From Prevotellaceae bacterium UBA2744 (GTDB lineage: Bacteria > Bacteroidota > Bacteroidia > Bacteroidales > Bacteroidaceae): a stretch of 64,000 nucleotides of DNA. The position numbers were made by a program, and so were the translations under genes. Location of the stretch: positions 106,068-170,067 of the forward strand of contig DEJQ01000024.1 of the NCBI GenBank assembly GCA_002353575.1. The letters are read 5' to 3'. Positions 8,372 through 16,658 of the stretch are shown piece after piece (the stretch's first letter is position 1; each line of letters opens with the position of its first letter). The notes below the pieces were generated by a model. The model did no database searches and had not been told where the DNA came from. It worked only from the letters and a program-made list of their open reading frames with translations.

Positions 8372-9130
8372 TCAGTCGTCCTGAGGCTTAGGCAGTGCAG
8401 CCAAAGCTTCAGCGGCAGATTTTATATTCGTATTGATGGTGTCTTCGCGAATCTTTCCGTCGCGCAGATTTATGTTTCGGCTCGAATACTCGGCTATTTC
8501 AGGATTGTGTGTCACGAAAATGATGGTATGGCCCTTTTTGTAGAGTTCCTGGAACAGCACAAGCATCTCGAACGAAGTTCTTGTGTCGAGGTTTCCCGTC
8601 GCCTCGTCTGCAAGCAGTACTGCTGGATTGTTCACAAGGGCGCGAGCAATGGCTACTCGCTGCATCTGTCCGCCGGACATCTGGTTCGATTTGTGTTCCA
8701 GCCTGTCCCCCAGGCCCACTGCCTGCAATGCTTTTACGGCAGCTTCCCTTCGTTGCTTGGCATTATACTTGTTGTTGTACATCAGCGGCAGTTCTACATT
8801 TTCCACGGCTGTAGTCTTGGCAAGCAGATTGTAGTTCTGGAACACGAATCCTATCTTGCGGTTGCGCAGATGTGCTCGTTGGTTTTTCGACATACTCCTG
8901 ACCGATATTCCGTCGAGGATGTATTCGCCTTCCGTAGGTGTATCAAGACATCCCAACTGGTTCAGCAGGGTGGATTTACCTGAACCCGACGTGCCCTGAA
9001 TCGTTACGAATTCCCCTTCGTATATCTTGAAACTGACCCCGCGCAGTGCCTTTACGGTTTCGCTTCCCACCTGGAAGTATCGCTTCACATTACGCAGTTC
9101 AATGACGACTTTTCGTTTGTCTTCTGCCAT
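8372..9130 (-). CDS. ABC transporter ATP-binding protein (MacB/LolD class)
   Basis: This is the cytoplasmic ATPase of the adjacent efflux system. Walker A GTSGSGKST is at 46-54, the signature is MSGGQMQRVAIARAL, and Walker B is LLADEATGNLD, which is typical of the LolD/MacB/FtsE class. The C-terminal tail (after about residue 225) is a short extension without recognised motifs. It is spaced 10 bp from the adaptor gene and 45 bp from the permease gene, all leftward, consistent with one operon. Confidence 0.93.
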   Translation of the reverse strand: MAEDKRKVVIELRNVKRYFQVGSETVKALRGVSFKIYEGEFVTIQGTSGSGKSTLLNQLGCLDTPTEGEYILDGISVRSMSKNQRAHLRNRKIGFVFQNYNLLAKTTAVENVELPLMYNNKYNAKQRREAAVKALQAVGLGDRLEHKSNQMSGGQMQRVAIARALVNNPAVLLADEATGNLDTRTSFEMLVLFQELYKKGHTIIFVTHNPEIAEYSSRNINLRDGKIREDTINTNIKSAAEALAALPKPQDD

Positions 9131-9140
9131 AAGTCAGTGT

Positions 9141-10301
9141 TTATTTTTTCTTGTTGTTATCTTTGTTCTTTCGCGGATGTGGCATGAACGGGTTGCTTGC
9201 CTGTTCTTCCTCTTCTGCTTCACCTTCTATGTCAAAGTCTGTCAGGACAATAGTGCCTTCCTCAATGCCGCTGACAATTTCAGTTAAGGTGCCATTCGAA
9301 GCTCCTGTCTTGACTGCGTGAGCCTTGAACACATCTCCTTCCTTAGTCCATACCTTGCTTGCAGCCTCAACATCCTCAATCTTCTGATTCTCGGTCAGGA
9401 TAGCCTCGTTCGGGGCGAAGCGTAGGGCTTTTGACGGAATAATCAGTACGTTCTTCTTCTCCATTGTAAAGATAGTCACGTTGGCAGTGAGTCCAGGTTT
9501 CAGTTTCAGATTGTTGTTAGGAGCTGAAATCACAACTTCGTATGTTACGACATTGCTTGTTGTAGTTGCCTGTTGGCGCACTTGTGTTACCTCGCCTTGG
9601 AAGGTGTCGTCCGGGAAAGCATCTACGGTGAACGAAACCCTCTGTCCTTCTTTCACCCCGCCTATGTCAGCCTCGTCGATGTCGGCAATAACCCGCATAT
9701 CGGTCAAGTCCTGAGCTATGATGAAAAGAGTTGGGGTTGTCATGCTCGAAGCCACTGTCTGTCCTTCTTCCACTTCCTTTGCCAGAACCACTCCGTTGAT
9801 TGGGGCTGTGATAGTGGCATAGCCCAGGTTGGTCTGTGCTTCCTGTACAGCCTGCTGCTGCACCTTTACTGTCTGAGTTGCCTTGTCGTATGCCAGTTTT
9901 GCATTCTCATAGTCGTTGGTGCTTACCAGCCCCTTGGCGTAGAGAGCCTTGTAGCGGTTGTAGTTTGCAGTCTGGTAGGCCAGGTCGGATTTTGCATTCG
10001 ACAGGTTGCTCTGGGCACTTGCCAGTTTGCTCAGCAGGTTGGTCTTGTCCAGTTCGGCAATGATCTGTCCGCGTTTTACCTCGCTATTGTAGTCAACGTA
10101 GATTTTGTCGATGATACCACTCACCTGTGTACCTACTTCAACCTCGGTGACAGGTTCGATGGTTCCTGTGGCAGTTATGCTGGTCGATATGTCCTGTCTC
10201 TCTGCTGTTGCCGTCTTGTAGGTTATCTTTTGTTCTGACGAACAGCCTGTCATGATGATTGCTGTCATGATGATTGCAGCAAGAGTTAGTTTCCTTTTCA
10301 T
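9141..10301 (-). CDS. Periplasmic adaptor (HlyD/MacA family) lipoprotein
   Basis: This membrane-fusion protein would link the ABC permease to the TolC-like channel. The N-terminus has a lipoprotein signal with the lipobox IMTGC. A biotinyl-lipoyl half-motif follows (GTIEPVTEVEVGTQVSG), then a long coiled-coil hairpin at about 90-165 rich in Ala, Gln and Lys, the second lipoyl half (APINGVVLAKEVEEGQTV), and a beta-barrel domain. The tail is highly charged (EEEE then KNKDNNKKK). It lies between the outer-membrane factor gene (12-bp gap) and the ATPase gene (10-bp gap). Confidence 0.92.
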   Translation of the reverse strand: MKRKLTLAAIIMTAIIMTGCSSEQKITYKTATAERQDISTSITATGTIEPVTEVEVGTQVSGIIDKIYVDYNSEVKRGQIIAELDKTNLLSKLASAQSNLSNAKSDLAYQTANYNRYKALYAKGLVSTNDYENAKLAYDKATQTVKVQQQAVQEAQTNLGYATITAPINGVVLAKEVEEGQTVASSMTTPTLFIIAQDLTDMRVIADIDEADIGGVKEGQRVSFTVDAFPDDTFQGEVTQVRQQATTTSNVVTYEVVISAPNNNLKLKPGLTANVTIFTMEKKNVLIIPSKALRFAPNEAILTENQKIEDVEAASKVWTKEGDVFKAHAVKTGASNGTLTEIVSGIEEGTIVLTDFDIEGEAEEEEQASNPFMPHPRKNKDNNKKK

Positions 10302-10313
10302 ATATATAGATGT

Positions 10314-11651
10314 TTACAATTCCATTTTCTCGCCTGCATAGAATTTCAGCAGTGCCTTATTATATAATGTAGTGTATTTCGTCTGCAGCATTTGCTGCTC
10401 AGCCTGTAGAAGGTTGTTCTTTCCAGTGGTCAGTTCGATGATATTCTTCAGTCCCAGGTTAAACTGCTCGCTTACCAGATTGTAGCTTTCCAGCATACTC
10501 TCACGGTTTTTCTTGGCATAGATATACTGTTGTTGCGAGCTCGTGGCATCCAGCCAATACTTCTCCACATTTTTATAGATAGTCTTCTTTTGTGCCTGCA
10601 AAGCCAGCTCGCTGTCCATCTTTGTGAATTTGGCTTTGCGAATAGCGGTGCGTGTTGTCAGATTGTCGAAAATGGGCATGGAAATAGTAAATCCAAGTGA
10701 ATTGGAGAAGTTGTTCTTTATCTGCTCTCCGAAAGTCTTGGTCTGTCCGCTGGTGTTGTTTGTTCCTATGCCTGCCGTCATATTCACTGTAGGCTTATAC
10801 CCTGTACGGGCAGAACGGATTGACAGTTTTGCAGCTTCGATGGCTACCTCACCCGAGCGAATCTCGGGACGGTTGTTGAGTGCTGCCTGATACACGATTT
10901 CCTTGTCGGGAACAAGACTCAGCACATATTGCTCTCCCACTTCCGGATTTACTACTTCAAATGCTTCGTCCCCCTCCAGTTCCAGGAGTTGTTTCAGTTG
11001 TAGCTTGTAGTTTGCCAGTTGGCTTTGTGCAGTCACCAGCGAATACTTGTCCTTATCTACTTGTGCCTCGAGTTGTACCCAGTCCACATGTGCCAGACTG
11101 CCTACCTCTACCATCACTTTTGCACGATCTGCCTTTGCTTCCGATGCTTTCACGATTTCTTCGTTCACCCTTACGGCTTCTGTTTCGTACAGAATCTGTA
11201 TGTACAATTGCACAATCTTTTCCTGTATGGTGTTTGCCTGAGTTTGTTCGTTCAGTTCGTTTTTCTCCTCTGTAAGCCTGTTCTGCTTTATCGCCATGCG
11301 GTTTTTATTCCAGTTCCACACGGTCCAGTTGGCATTAATGCCGTAGGAACCGTTGTAGGTTACTTTTTTCGTGTTCGTAGTCATCGAACCGTTAGTCAGG
11401 TTTGTAGTCGAGGTGCTGAACGGACGGTAGCTCATGTTCTGGTTCGTGCTGAACGAAACGGAGGGAAATAGTGCACTGCGGCTTTGCAGCATGTCTTCAT
11501 GACTTTGCAAAGTCTTTATCTTTGCCTGCTTCAGGGTGATGCTGTTCTCCAGAGCATAGTCGATGCATTCCTGCAAAGTCCACACCTTGGCATTCAGAGC
11601 TAAAGTCTGAAGCATAGCAAGAGCACATGGAATAAAAGTCTTTTTCATCAT
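10314..11651 (-). CDS. TolC-family outer membrane efflux protein
   Basis: This is the outer-membrane channel of the tripartite pump. It has a signal peptide followed by two repeats of long amphipathic helices typical of the OEP family; WTLQECIDYALENS is the classic Bacteroidetes TolC N-terminal motif. The 445-residue length fits. It is the first protein gene of the leftward efflux operon and begins only 32 bp after the 3' end of the RNase P RNA, with no terminator visible between them, so it may depend on read-through from the rnpB promoter. Confidence 0.92.
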   Translation of the reverse strand: MMKKTFIPCALAMLQTLALNAKVWTLQECIDYALENSITLKQAKIKTLQSHEDMLQSRSALFPSVSFSTNQNMSYRPFSTSTTNLTNGSMTTNTKKVTYNGSYGINANWTVWNWNKNRMAIKQNRLTEEKNELNEQTQANTIQEKIVQLYIQILYETEAVRVNEEIVKASEAKADRAKVMVEVGSLAHVDWVQLEAQVDKDKYSLVTAQSQLANYKLQLKQLLELEGDEAFEVVNPEVGEQYVLSLVPDKEIVYQAALNNRPEIRSGEVAIEAAKLSIRSARTGYKPTVNMTAGIGTNNTSGQTKTFGEQIKNNFSNSLGFTISMPIFDNLTTRTAIRKAKFTKMDSELALQAQKKTIYKNVEKYWLDATSSQQQYIYAKKNRESMLESYNLVSEQFNLGLKNIIELTTGKNNLLQAEQQMLQTKYTTLYNKALLKFYAGEKMEL

Positions 11652-11682
11652 ATATTATAGAGAATCTTTATTATCTAAAGAA

Positions 11683-12062
11683 AGGAAGGCAGACGGACTA
11701 TAAGCCGGGTTCTGTAGCCGGTCAGTACGAGCCTGACCGGCTGTTCGTCATTTATCTACGACATGCGTCGCCGCATGCCTCAAGCGTTCTACCCTCTACC
11801 TCGGGCGGGCTACCCTCAAATGGCAGTTTACATGAACTTGCAGCTCCTAAGATGCACAGCCAGTGTGTCACCACACTGCTGGTAGGCTCTTGCCCTACCT
11901 TCTCACCCTTACCCCACTGCGAAGCGGGGCGGTTGTTTTCTTCTGCATTACTCAACCCTCGCGGACTGCTTCTATATTAGGAAGTAGGATGCCCTGTGCT
12001 GCCCGGACTTTCCTCTTTCGGCCTATGGGAACCGCCAGCGACGAACCGTCCGACTGCTTTCC
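11683..12062 (-). ncRNA. rnpB: RNase P RNA, bacterial class A
   Basis: Read on the minus strand, the conserved core GAGGAAAGTCCGGGC (from 12015 down to 12001) is followed by the GCACAG motif, and the 3' part carries the conserved ACCCGGCTTATAG element near 11699-11711. The 5' and 3' ends can form a P1 helix around GGACGG/CCGTCT. The 5' end is placed about 6 nt after the TACCTTTG box at 12068-12075; the exact ends are estimated. Short open frames across it are spurious. Confidence 0.93.
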
Positions 12063-12067
12063 GCTCG

Positions 12068-12075
12068 CAAAGGTA
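12068..12075 (-). promoter_or_regulatory. -7 box of rnpB
   Basis: CAAAGGTA on the plus strand is TACCTTTG on the minus strand, directly upstream of the RNase P RNA. It is possibly the only promoter for the downstream efflux operon as well. Confidence 0.65.
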
Positions 12076-12116
12076 CGCTAATTAACTAAAAATGAAAAGT
12101 GCATTTTACATTTTAC

Positions 12117-12149
12117 TTTGTAATTTAAAATTATTTATGCTTATATTTG
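12117..12149 (+). promoter_or_regulatory. Promoter of the NhaC gene
   Basis: TTTG at 12117-12120 (-33) and TATATTTG at 12142-12149 (-7) are separated by 21 bp. The ATG lies 25 bp downstream at 12174. Confidence 0.55.
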
Positions 12150-12173
12150 CACCGTTTTTAAAATATATATATA

Positions 12174-13457
12174 ATGTATCGCTTATCACCACTTATTCTT
12201 TTTCTTTTGCTTTATCTCGGCACGAGCATCATGCTTCGTGACTTTTACAGTGTTCCAATTGCGGTGGCATTCCTGCTTTCTGCAATCTATTCCCTGATTG
12301 CACCGGGTGGAACATACAAGGAACGTCTGGCTGCTTTTACTGGCGGAATAGGTGATTCTACCGTAGGACTTATGCTCCTAATTTTCATCCTTTCCGGAGC
12401 CTTTGCTGCTACTGCCAAAGCTATGGGAGCTGTCGATAGCACAGTGAACATGACTCTTGAGCTTATGCCACGCTCGTTGCTCTTGCCCGGAGTTTTCATT
12501 GCTTCGTGTTTCATTTCCTTCAGCATTGGAACATCGTGCGGAACTATCGCAGCACTTACTCCCGTAGCTGTAGGACTTGCAAATGCCACAGGAATCAATG
12601 TGCCCCTTATGGTCGGACTTGTAGTTGGTGGTACATACTTCGGAGATAACCTCTCCTTCATCAGCGATACGACTATCATTGCTACTCAGACTCAGGGTTG
12701 TCGTATGCGCGATAAGTTCCTGACTAATATTCGAATGGTTCTGCCTTGTGCACTATTGCTTATCATTGTATATTACTTCATAGGCAGGGATATAGAACCT
12801 ATGGGTAATATCAGCGAATACAATTTCTTCAAGATTCTTCCATATTTGTGTGTTATAGTTCTTGCGCTGATGGGTGTTGATGTGATTATTGTCCTTGTCA
12901 TAGGTCTGTTCTCAACCTTCCTCATCGGCACATTGCAGGGAATCTTTACACCCATAGAGTGGCTGCACAAAGCCAACGATGGTATTATGGGAATGGCAGA
13001 ACTGATTCTCTGTACACTTCTTGCCAGCGGAATGCTTGCTGTCATCCGAGAACAGGGCGGCATAAAATATATCATCACCAAGATAACCCGTCATGTCAAC
13101 GGTTCTCGCGGAGCTGAAATGTCAATTGCCATGCTTGTCGTCCTGGTGAACATCTGTACAGCTAACAATACTGTTGCAATAATCACCGTCGGCAGTATCT
13201 CACACGAGATAGCTGAGCGTTTCGGCATTGATCCTCGACAATCAGCCTCAATCCTCGACACTATGTCATGCTTCGCCCAGGGACTGCTTCCTTATGGTGC
13301 TCAGGTACTCATAGCAGCCGGATTGGCAGCTGTCAATCCGGTATATATCATTCCATATCTTTGGTATCCGATGCTTATCGGCGTTGCCGTCGTATTGAAT
13401 ATTCTGGTGCGGAGACCATGTAATACGGAAATTTGTAATAATAATATTAATATCTAA
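12174..13457 (+). CDS. Na+/H+ antiporter NhaC family protein
   Basis: This is an inner-membrane cation antiporter with about 10-12 predicted TM helices over 427 residues. Characteristic segments are GTSCGTIAALTPVAVGLA, VVGGTYFGDNLSFISDTT (the conserved motif with FGD and SDTT) and ANNTVAIITVGSISHEIA. Family membership is clear. The transported pair could be Na+/H+ or, as in the MleN subgroup, a carboxylate exchange. The gene is monocistronic or co-transcribed with the secreted protein gene that starts 8 bp downstream. Confidence 0.85.
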   Translation: MYRLSPLILFLLLYLGTSIMLRDFYSVPIAVAFLLSAIYSLIAPGGTYKERLAAFTGGIGDSTVGLMLLIFILSGAFAATAKAMGAVDSTVNMTLELMPRSLLLPGVFIASCFISFSIGTSCGTIAALTPVAVGLANATGINVPLMVGLVVGGTYFGDNLSFISDTTIIATQTQGCRMRDKFLTNIRMVLPCALLLIIVYYFIGRDIEPMGNISEYNFFKILPYLCVIVLALMGVDVIIVLVIGLFSTFLIGTLQGIFTPIEWLHKANDGIMGMAELILCTLLASGMLAVIREQGGIKYIITKITRHVNGSRGAEMSIAMLVVLVNICTANNTVAIITVGSISHEIAERFGIDPRQSASILDTMSCFAQGLLPYGAQVLIAAGLAAVNPVYIIPYLWYPMLIGVAVVLNILVRRPCNTEICNNNINI

Positions 13458-13464
13458 TACACTA

Positions 13465-16167
13465 ATGCTTATGAAAACAACCATTTCCCTCTGTACTCGT
13501 AACAGGTTGGCGGCTCTTATTTGCGCTGTAATGTGCGGAGCTGCATCTGTACATTCTGCAAATACTAAGACCGTTTACACGTTTGATGTATTTCGTACTA
13601 TTGAACAGACCGAGGCGTCGGTGTGCAAAACAAACTCAAATGTGTTGACTAATGTTCTCAACTGTGCTGCGCAAGGTTCGCTCACGACGGCTCTCGACAA
13701 ATCTGTGGTAAAACTTTATGCTGTGAACGCTGCAGGAGTATATTCTGGAAAACAAGGGCTTTCGCTTTATTTCAGAACTAATGGAATGTCCGTGGCAGCC
13801 GCAAATACAATGAAAGCTATTGCTACAACGTTTGATGGTAAGTCTGCCATCAATCTTAACACCTACAATGATATGCTCACGAGTGGAATGAACTATCAGG
13901 TGAAGCAGGCTTTTATTAATGTGAATACGAAAGATACCGTGGAACTTCGTTTTAATGTTTCCATAGGAAATGAAACAAAGGTGTTGAGCGATATGCCGCA
14001 GTTCTATCATCGTAAAGACAGAATGGATGGGTGGTTGGCGACTCCATACGTGCAGCAGAATGATGAAGAAGGTGAGGTGAACAACTGTATTCAGGTGGCA
14101 CCGGGAGACAAAATCACTTTAGGACTGCGTGTCCGCAACGAAGGCGACAAGGTCGTATTCAACGTAAAGAATGCTGCTGGAAAGACGTTGAAGTTTTTTA
14201 ACAGCAACGATTTTGTACTTGAAGACGTGTCAGTTGCTGATGCCGGAGTATATACTGTTACTTCACGCTATACTCCACAGGGCGGTTCGTTGAAAGCGCA
14301 GACTCTCTCATTCTACGTAGATGTACAGGAACATCAAGGCGAGTACTTCGATTGGGATGCCAACGGTCCAAAATGGAGTTATGATTTTCGTGATGAATAT
14401 CCTGAAGGTTTCGCTGTACCTACAAAGACTCATACGTTCAAAAAGAAAAACGGAACTGCTGCAAATCAGGTTCATGGCGAGTGGTGGAGTGTCTATTGGG
14501 GAGACAACTTGAATTCCGCATGTGGTGATGCTGCGACAGCTCAAAAGGCAATGGAGAATGCTGTTGCCAAATTCGATACGGACTTCGCATATATACGCAA
14601 CGAGATGGGATGGCCGCCAGATATCAATGCCCGTAAGGGTTGGAAGTCGTTTGTGTATGTGTTTGGTTCAGGTCTTGCTAACGACAACACAAGCAATACT
14701 GAGCAGGGTGGTTATCAGAGTCAGACGAGCGCTGACGGTTCTACCTGGCCTTGTGTTTGGGCAAGTTACTATCCTATGAGCCGATTCCGTGATGATGCAG
14801 ACAAGAAATGGAGTGATGGAGATTATCAGCGCGAGGCGATGATTCACGAGGGAATCCATGCTCTCTTTGCAGATTATCCGGGATGTAAGTCTTCTGCATG
14901 GTTCCAAGAGGCTGGTAATGTCTGGCTTCAAGGTGCTATGGGTGCACGTCGCGGACAGGGAGCACAGGTGTCTGGATGGCTTGGTGTGGGCAATCTGATT
15001 TGTCCTTTCATGCCGATTGAATGCTATTCCGGATGGTTGCAGGATGGTTCGTTTGGAGGTCCTGCTGCTGAAGGTGTAAATATGTACGGAGCAAGCGGAC
15101 AGATTTGCACTTGGCGTAATTTGATAGGTGGTGTGCAGTATGGTGAGACATTCCCGATCTTCCTCGGACTTAATGTTGGCATAGGCAGTGTGCCATGGAT
15201 CTGGCGCTATTGTACCGACTATGTACTCAAAGGCATTGCACTCGGTAATAAGGCAGAAGGAGTTGAAGGAATAGGCGATGAGGGCATGCGTATGCTAATC
15301 ATGCATTATCGTGCTAAACTTGCTACTATGGATTTTAAGGAGAGTTCTAAGGGTATGCGCAATCTGCTGGATGGCTCATTCGGTACTGTAGTGAAGGCTG
15401 AATGGGAACCCTGCTGGATTGATGTTGCACCTTTCACGCTTACTCCGTATCAGACTCTCGAACTCAACGATGCTGATGGTTGGATGGCTCCTGATACTAT
15501 TACCAATCCGGGCTGGAGTGGTGGTAACATTATTCCTATTCATGTTGGAAAGAACGGATGTGAGGTATTCTTCCGTCCTGAAGATGATAATATGCTCTGC
15601 CAGTTATGTTACCGCACTCGTGATGGACGCACTTTCTATAGTCAGCCGGTTCGTTGTGGTAAGATGAAGCTAACGTGGGACGATTCGAATCAGCCTGCTA
15701 ATGGCGTGGCCTTCATCGTGCCTTGCAATACAGACTATATCTTCACAGGAGATGAACAACGTAAGAAGCATTGGGATTATCGTATCAAACTTGGTGAAGG
15801 TGCTATTGCTCCTGCATCGATAATGAAAAAATGGTATATGTATGAGCAGACTCTGGTTGATGAGGACTTTGTAACAGGGGTAGAGACTCCACAGATTGCA
15901 GAAGCAGGTATTTCGTCAGAAGATGCTCAGATTCGTATTTTGTCTGGCGCACTGCATAGCGGTCAGCAGATTCGTTTCGATCTTTCAGGAGTGAATCCTT
16001 CTGACATCATAGCCCATTTGGTAGGCGTAAGTGGAGTAGTGATAGAGGAGCAGCCTATGAGTAGTGATGGTACAATTCAGTTGCCTGCAAATGTACGTCG
16101 CGGAATGTATATTCTTGCTCTTCGTTACAACGGCAAGGTTTCTACCTTTAAGGTCTATGTAGAATAG
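13465..16167 (+). CDS. Secreted HEXXH metallopeptidase-like protein with T9SS sorting domain
   Basis: This 900-residue exported protein has a signal peptide ending ASVHSA. An N-terminal beta-rich part resembles DUF4859-like modules. A gluzincin-type zinc motif follows: HEGIH at 461-465 and the third ligand candidate E482 in WFQEAGN, 16 residues after the second histidine. The last about 80 residues (ending MYILALRYNGKVSTFKVYVE) have the beta-sandwich pattern of type A T9SS C-terminal domains, implying export across the outer membrane. Catalysis and substrate are inferred; glycan-binding or protein-degrading roles are both possible. An alternative ATG lies 6 bp in. Confidence 0.75.
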   Translation: MLMKTTISLCTRNRLAALICAVMCGAASVHSANTKTVYTFDVFRTIEQTEASVCKTNSNVLTNVLNCAAQGSLTTALDKSVVKLYAVNAAGVYSGKQGLSLYFRTNGMSVAAANTMKAIATTFDGKSAINLNTYNDMLTSGMNYQVKQAFINVNTKDTVELRFNVSIGNETKVLSDMPQFYHRKDRMDGWLATPYVQQNDEEGEVNNCIQVAPGDKITLGLRVRNEGDKVVFNVKNAAGKTLKFFNSNDFVLEDVSVADAGVYTVTSRYTPQGGSLKAQTLSFYVDVQEHQGEYFDWDANGPKWSYDFRDEYPEGFAVPTKTHTFKKKNGTAANQVHGEWWSVYWGDNLNSACGDAATAQKAMENAVAKFDTDFAYIRNEMGWPPDINARKGWKSFVYVFGSGLANDNTSNTEQGGYQSQTSADGSTWPCVWASYYPMSRFRDDADKKWSDGDYQREAMIHEGIHALFADYPGCKSSAWFQEAGNVWLQGAMGARRGQGAQVSGWLGVGNLICPFMPIECYSGWLQDGSFGGPAAEGVNMYGASGQICTWRNLIGGVQYGETFPIFLGLNVGIGSVPWIWRYCTDYVLKGIALGNKAEGVEGIGDEGMRMLIMHYRAKLATMDFKESSKGMRNLLDGSFGTVVKAEWEPCWIDVAPFTLTPYQTLELNDADGWMAPDTITNPGWSGGNIIPIHVGKNGCEVFFRPEDDNMLCQLCYRTRDGRTFYSQPVRCGKMKLTWDDSNQPANGVAFIVPCNTDYIFTGDEQRKKHWDYRIKLGEGAIAPASIMKKWYMYEQTLVDEDFVTGVETPQIAEAGISSEDAQIRILSGALHSGQQIRFDLSGVNPSDIIAHLVGVSGVVIEEQPMSSDGTIQLPANVRRGMYILALRYNGKVSTFKVYVE

Positions 16168-16201
16168 ACTTACTAAGATAAGTAACGAAAAGGAGTAATA
16201 T

Positions 16202-16228
16202 GCAGGGGTGGCAATTAGCCACCCCTGC
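16202..16228 (+). terminator. Hairpin terminator after the HEXXH protein gene
   Basis: GCAGGGGTGGC at 16202-16212 pairs perfectly with 16218-16228 around a 5-nt loop, 35 bp after the stop codon. The T tract is weak. The following 300 bp (16229-16530) are AT-rich with no gene seen. Confidence 0.7.
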
Positions 16229-16533
16229 TTCATTATCGTATATGAAGAAAGTTTTTTCAGAAATCGGGAGTTTTTAGGGACTTTTTCTTTCCGACTCATA
16301 TCCCTCAAGCCCTTTATTTATGGGGGATGCAGACGATCGGCGGAAGTTTTGACACTTTTTTCTCATAAACTTTCTATATATTATTTTTCTATTTATTTTT
16401 TTTAAAGAAAAAATGTAAAAAGTTACTTTGGATGGCTTTAATAGATTGTAATACAGTGTAGTAAGTGTGTCTATGGCGGATCGAAAACACCCTGAAAACT
16501 TAATTAAAACTCTTTTAGCTTCAGATTTTACTG

Positions 16534-16589
16534 CTCTTCGGAGGAGAATTTTTTCCTCTTCGGAGTAATTATTTTTTCTCTTCGGAGGA
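16534..16589. repeat. Three 22-bp spaced copies of CTCTTCGGAGGA
   Basis: CTCTTCGGAG recurs at 16534, 16556 and 16578, exactly 22 bp apart, separated by A/T runs. The block lies between the convergent T9SS cargo genes, just beyond the terminator of the leftward one. It has no coding potential. Confidence 0.75.
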
Positions 16590-16594
16590 AAAAA

Positions 16595-16627
16595 GAGGGG
16601 TGAGTCAACTAAAATGACTCACCCCTT
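16595..16627 (-). terminator. Intrinsic terminator of the DUF4859 protein gene
   Basis: AGGGGTGAGTCA at 16596-16607 pairs with TGACTCACCCCT at 16615-16626. On the minus strand the stem is followed by CTCTTTTTTCC, a good T tract. Confidence 0.85.
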
Positions 16628-16658
16628 CTTCGTTATTTGTTAGTAAAGTATTATGTCG

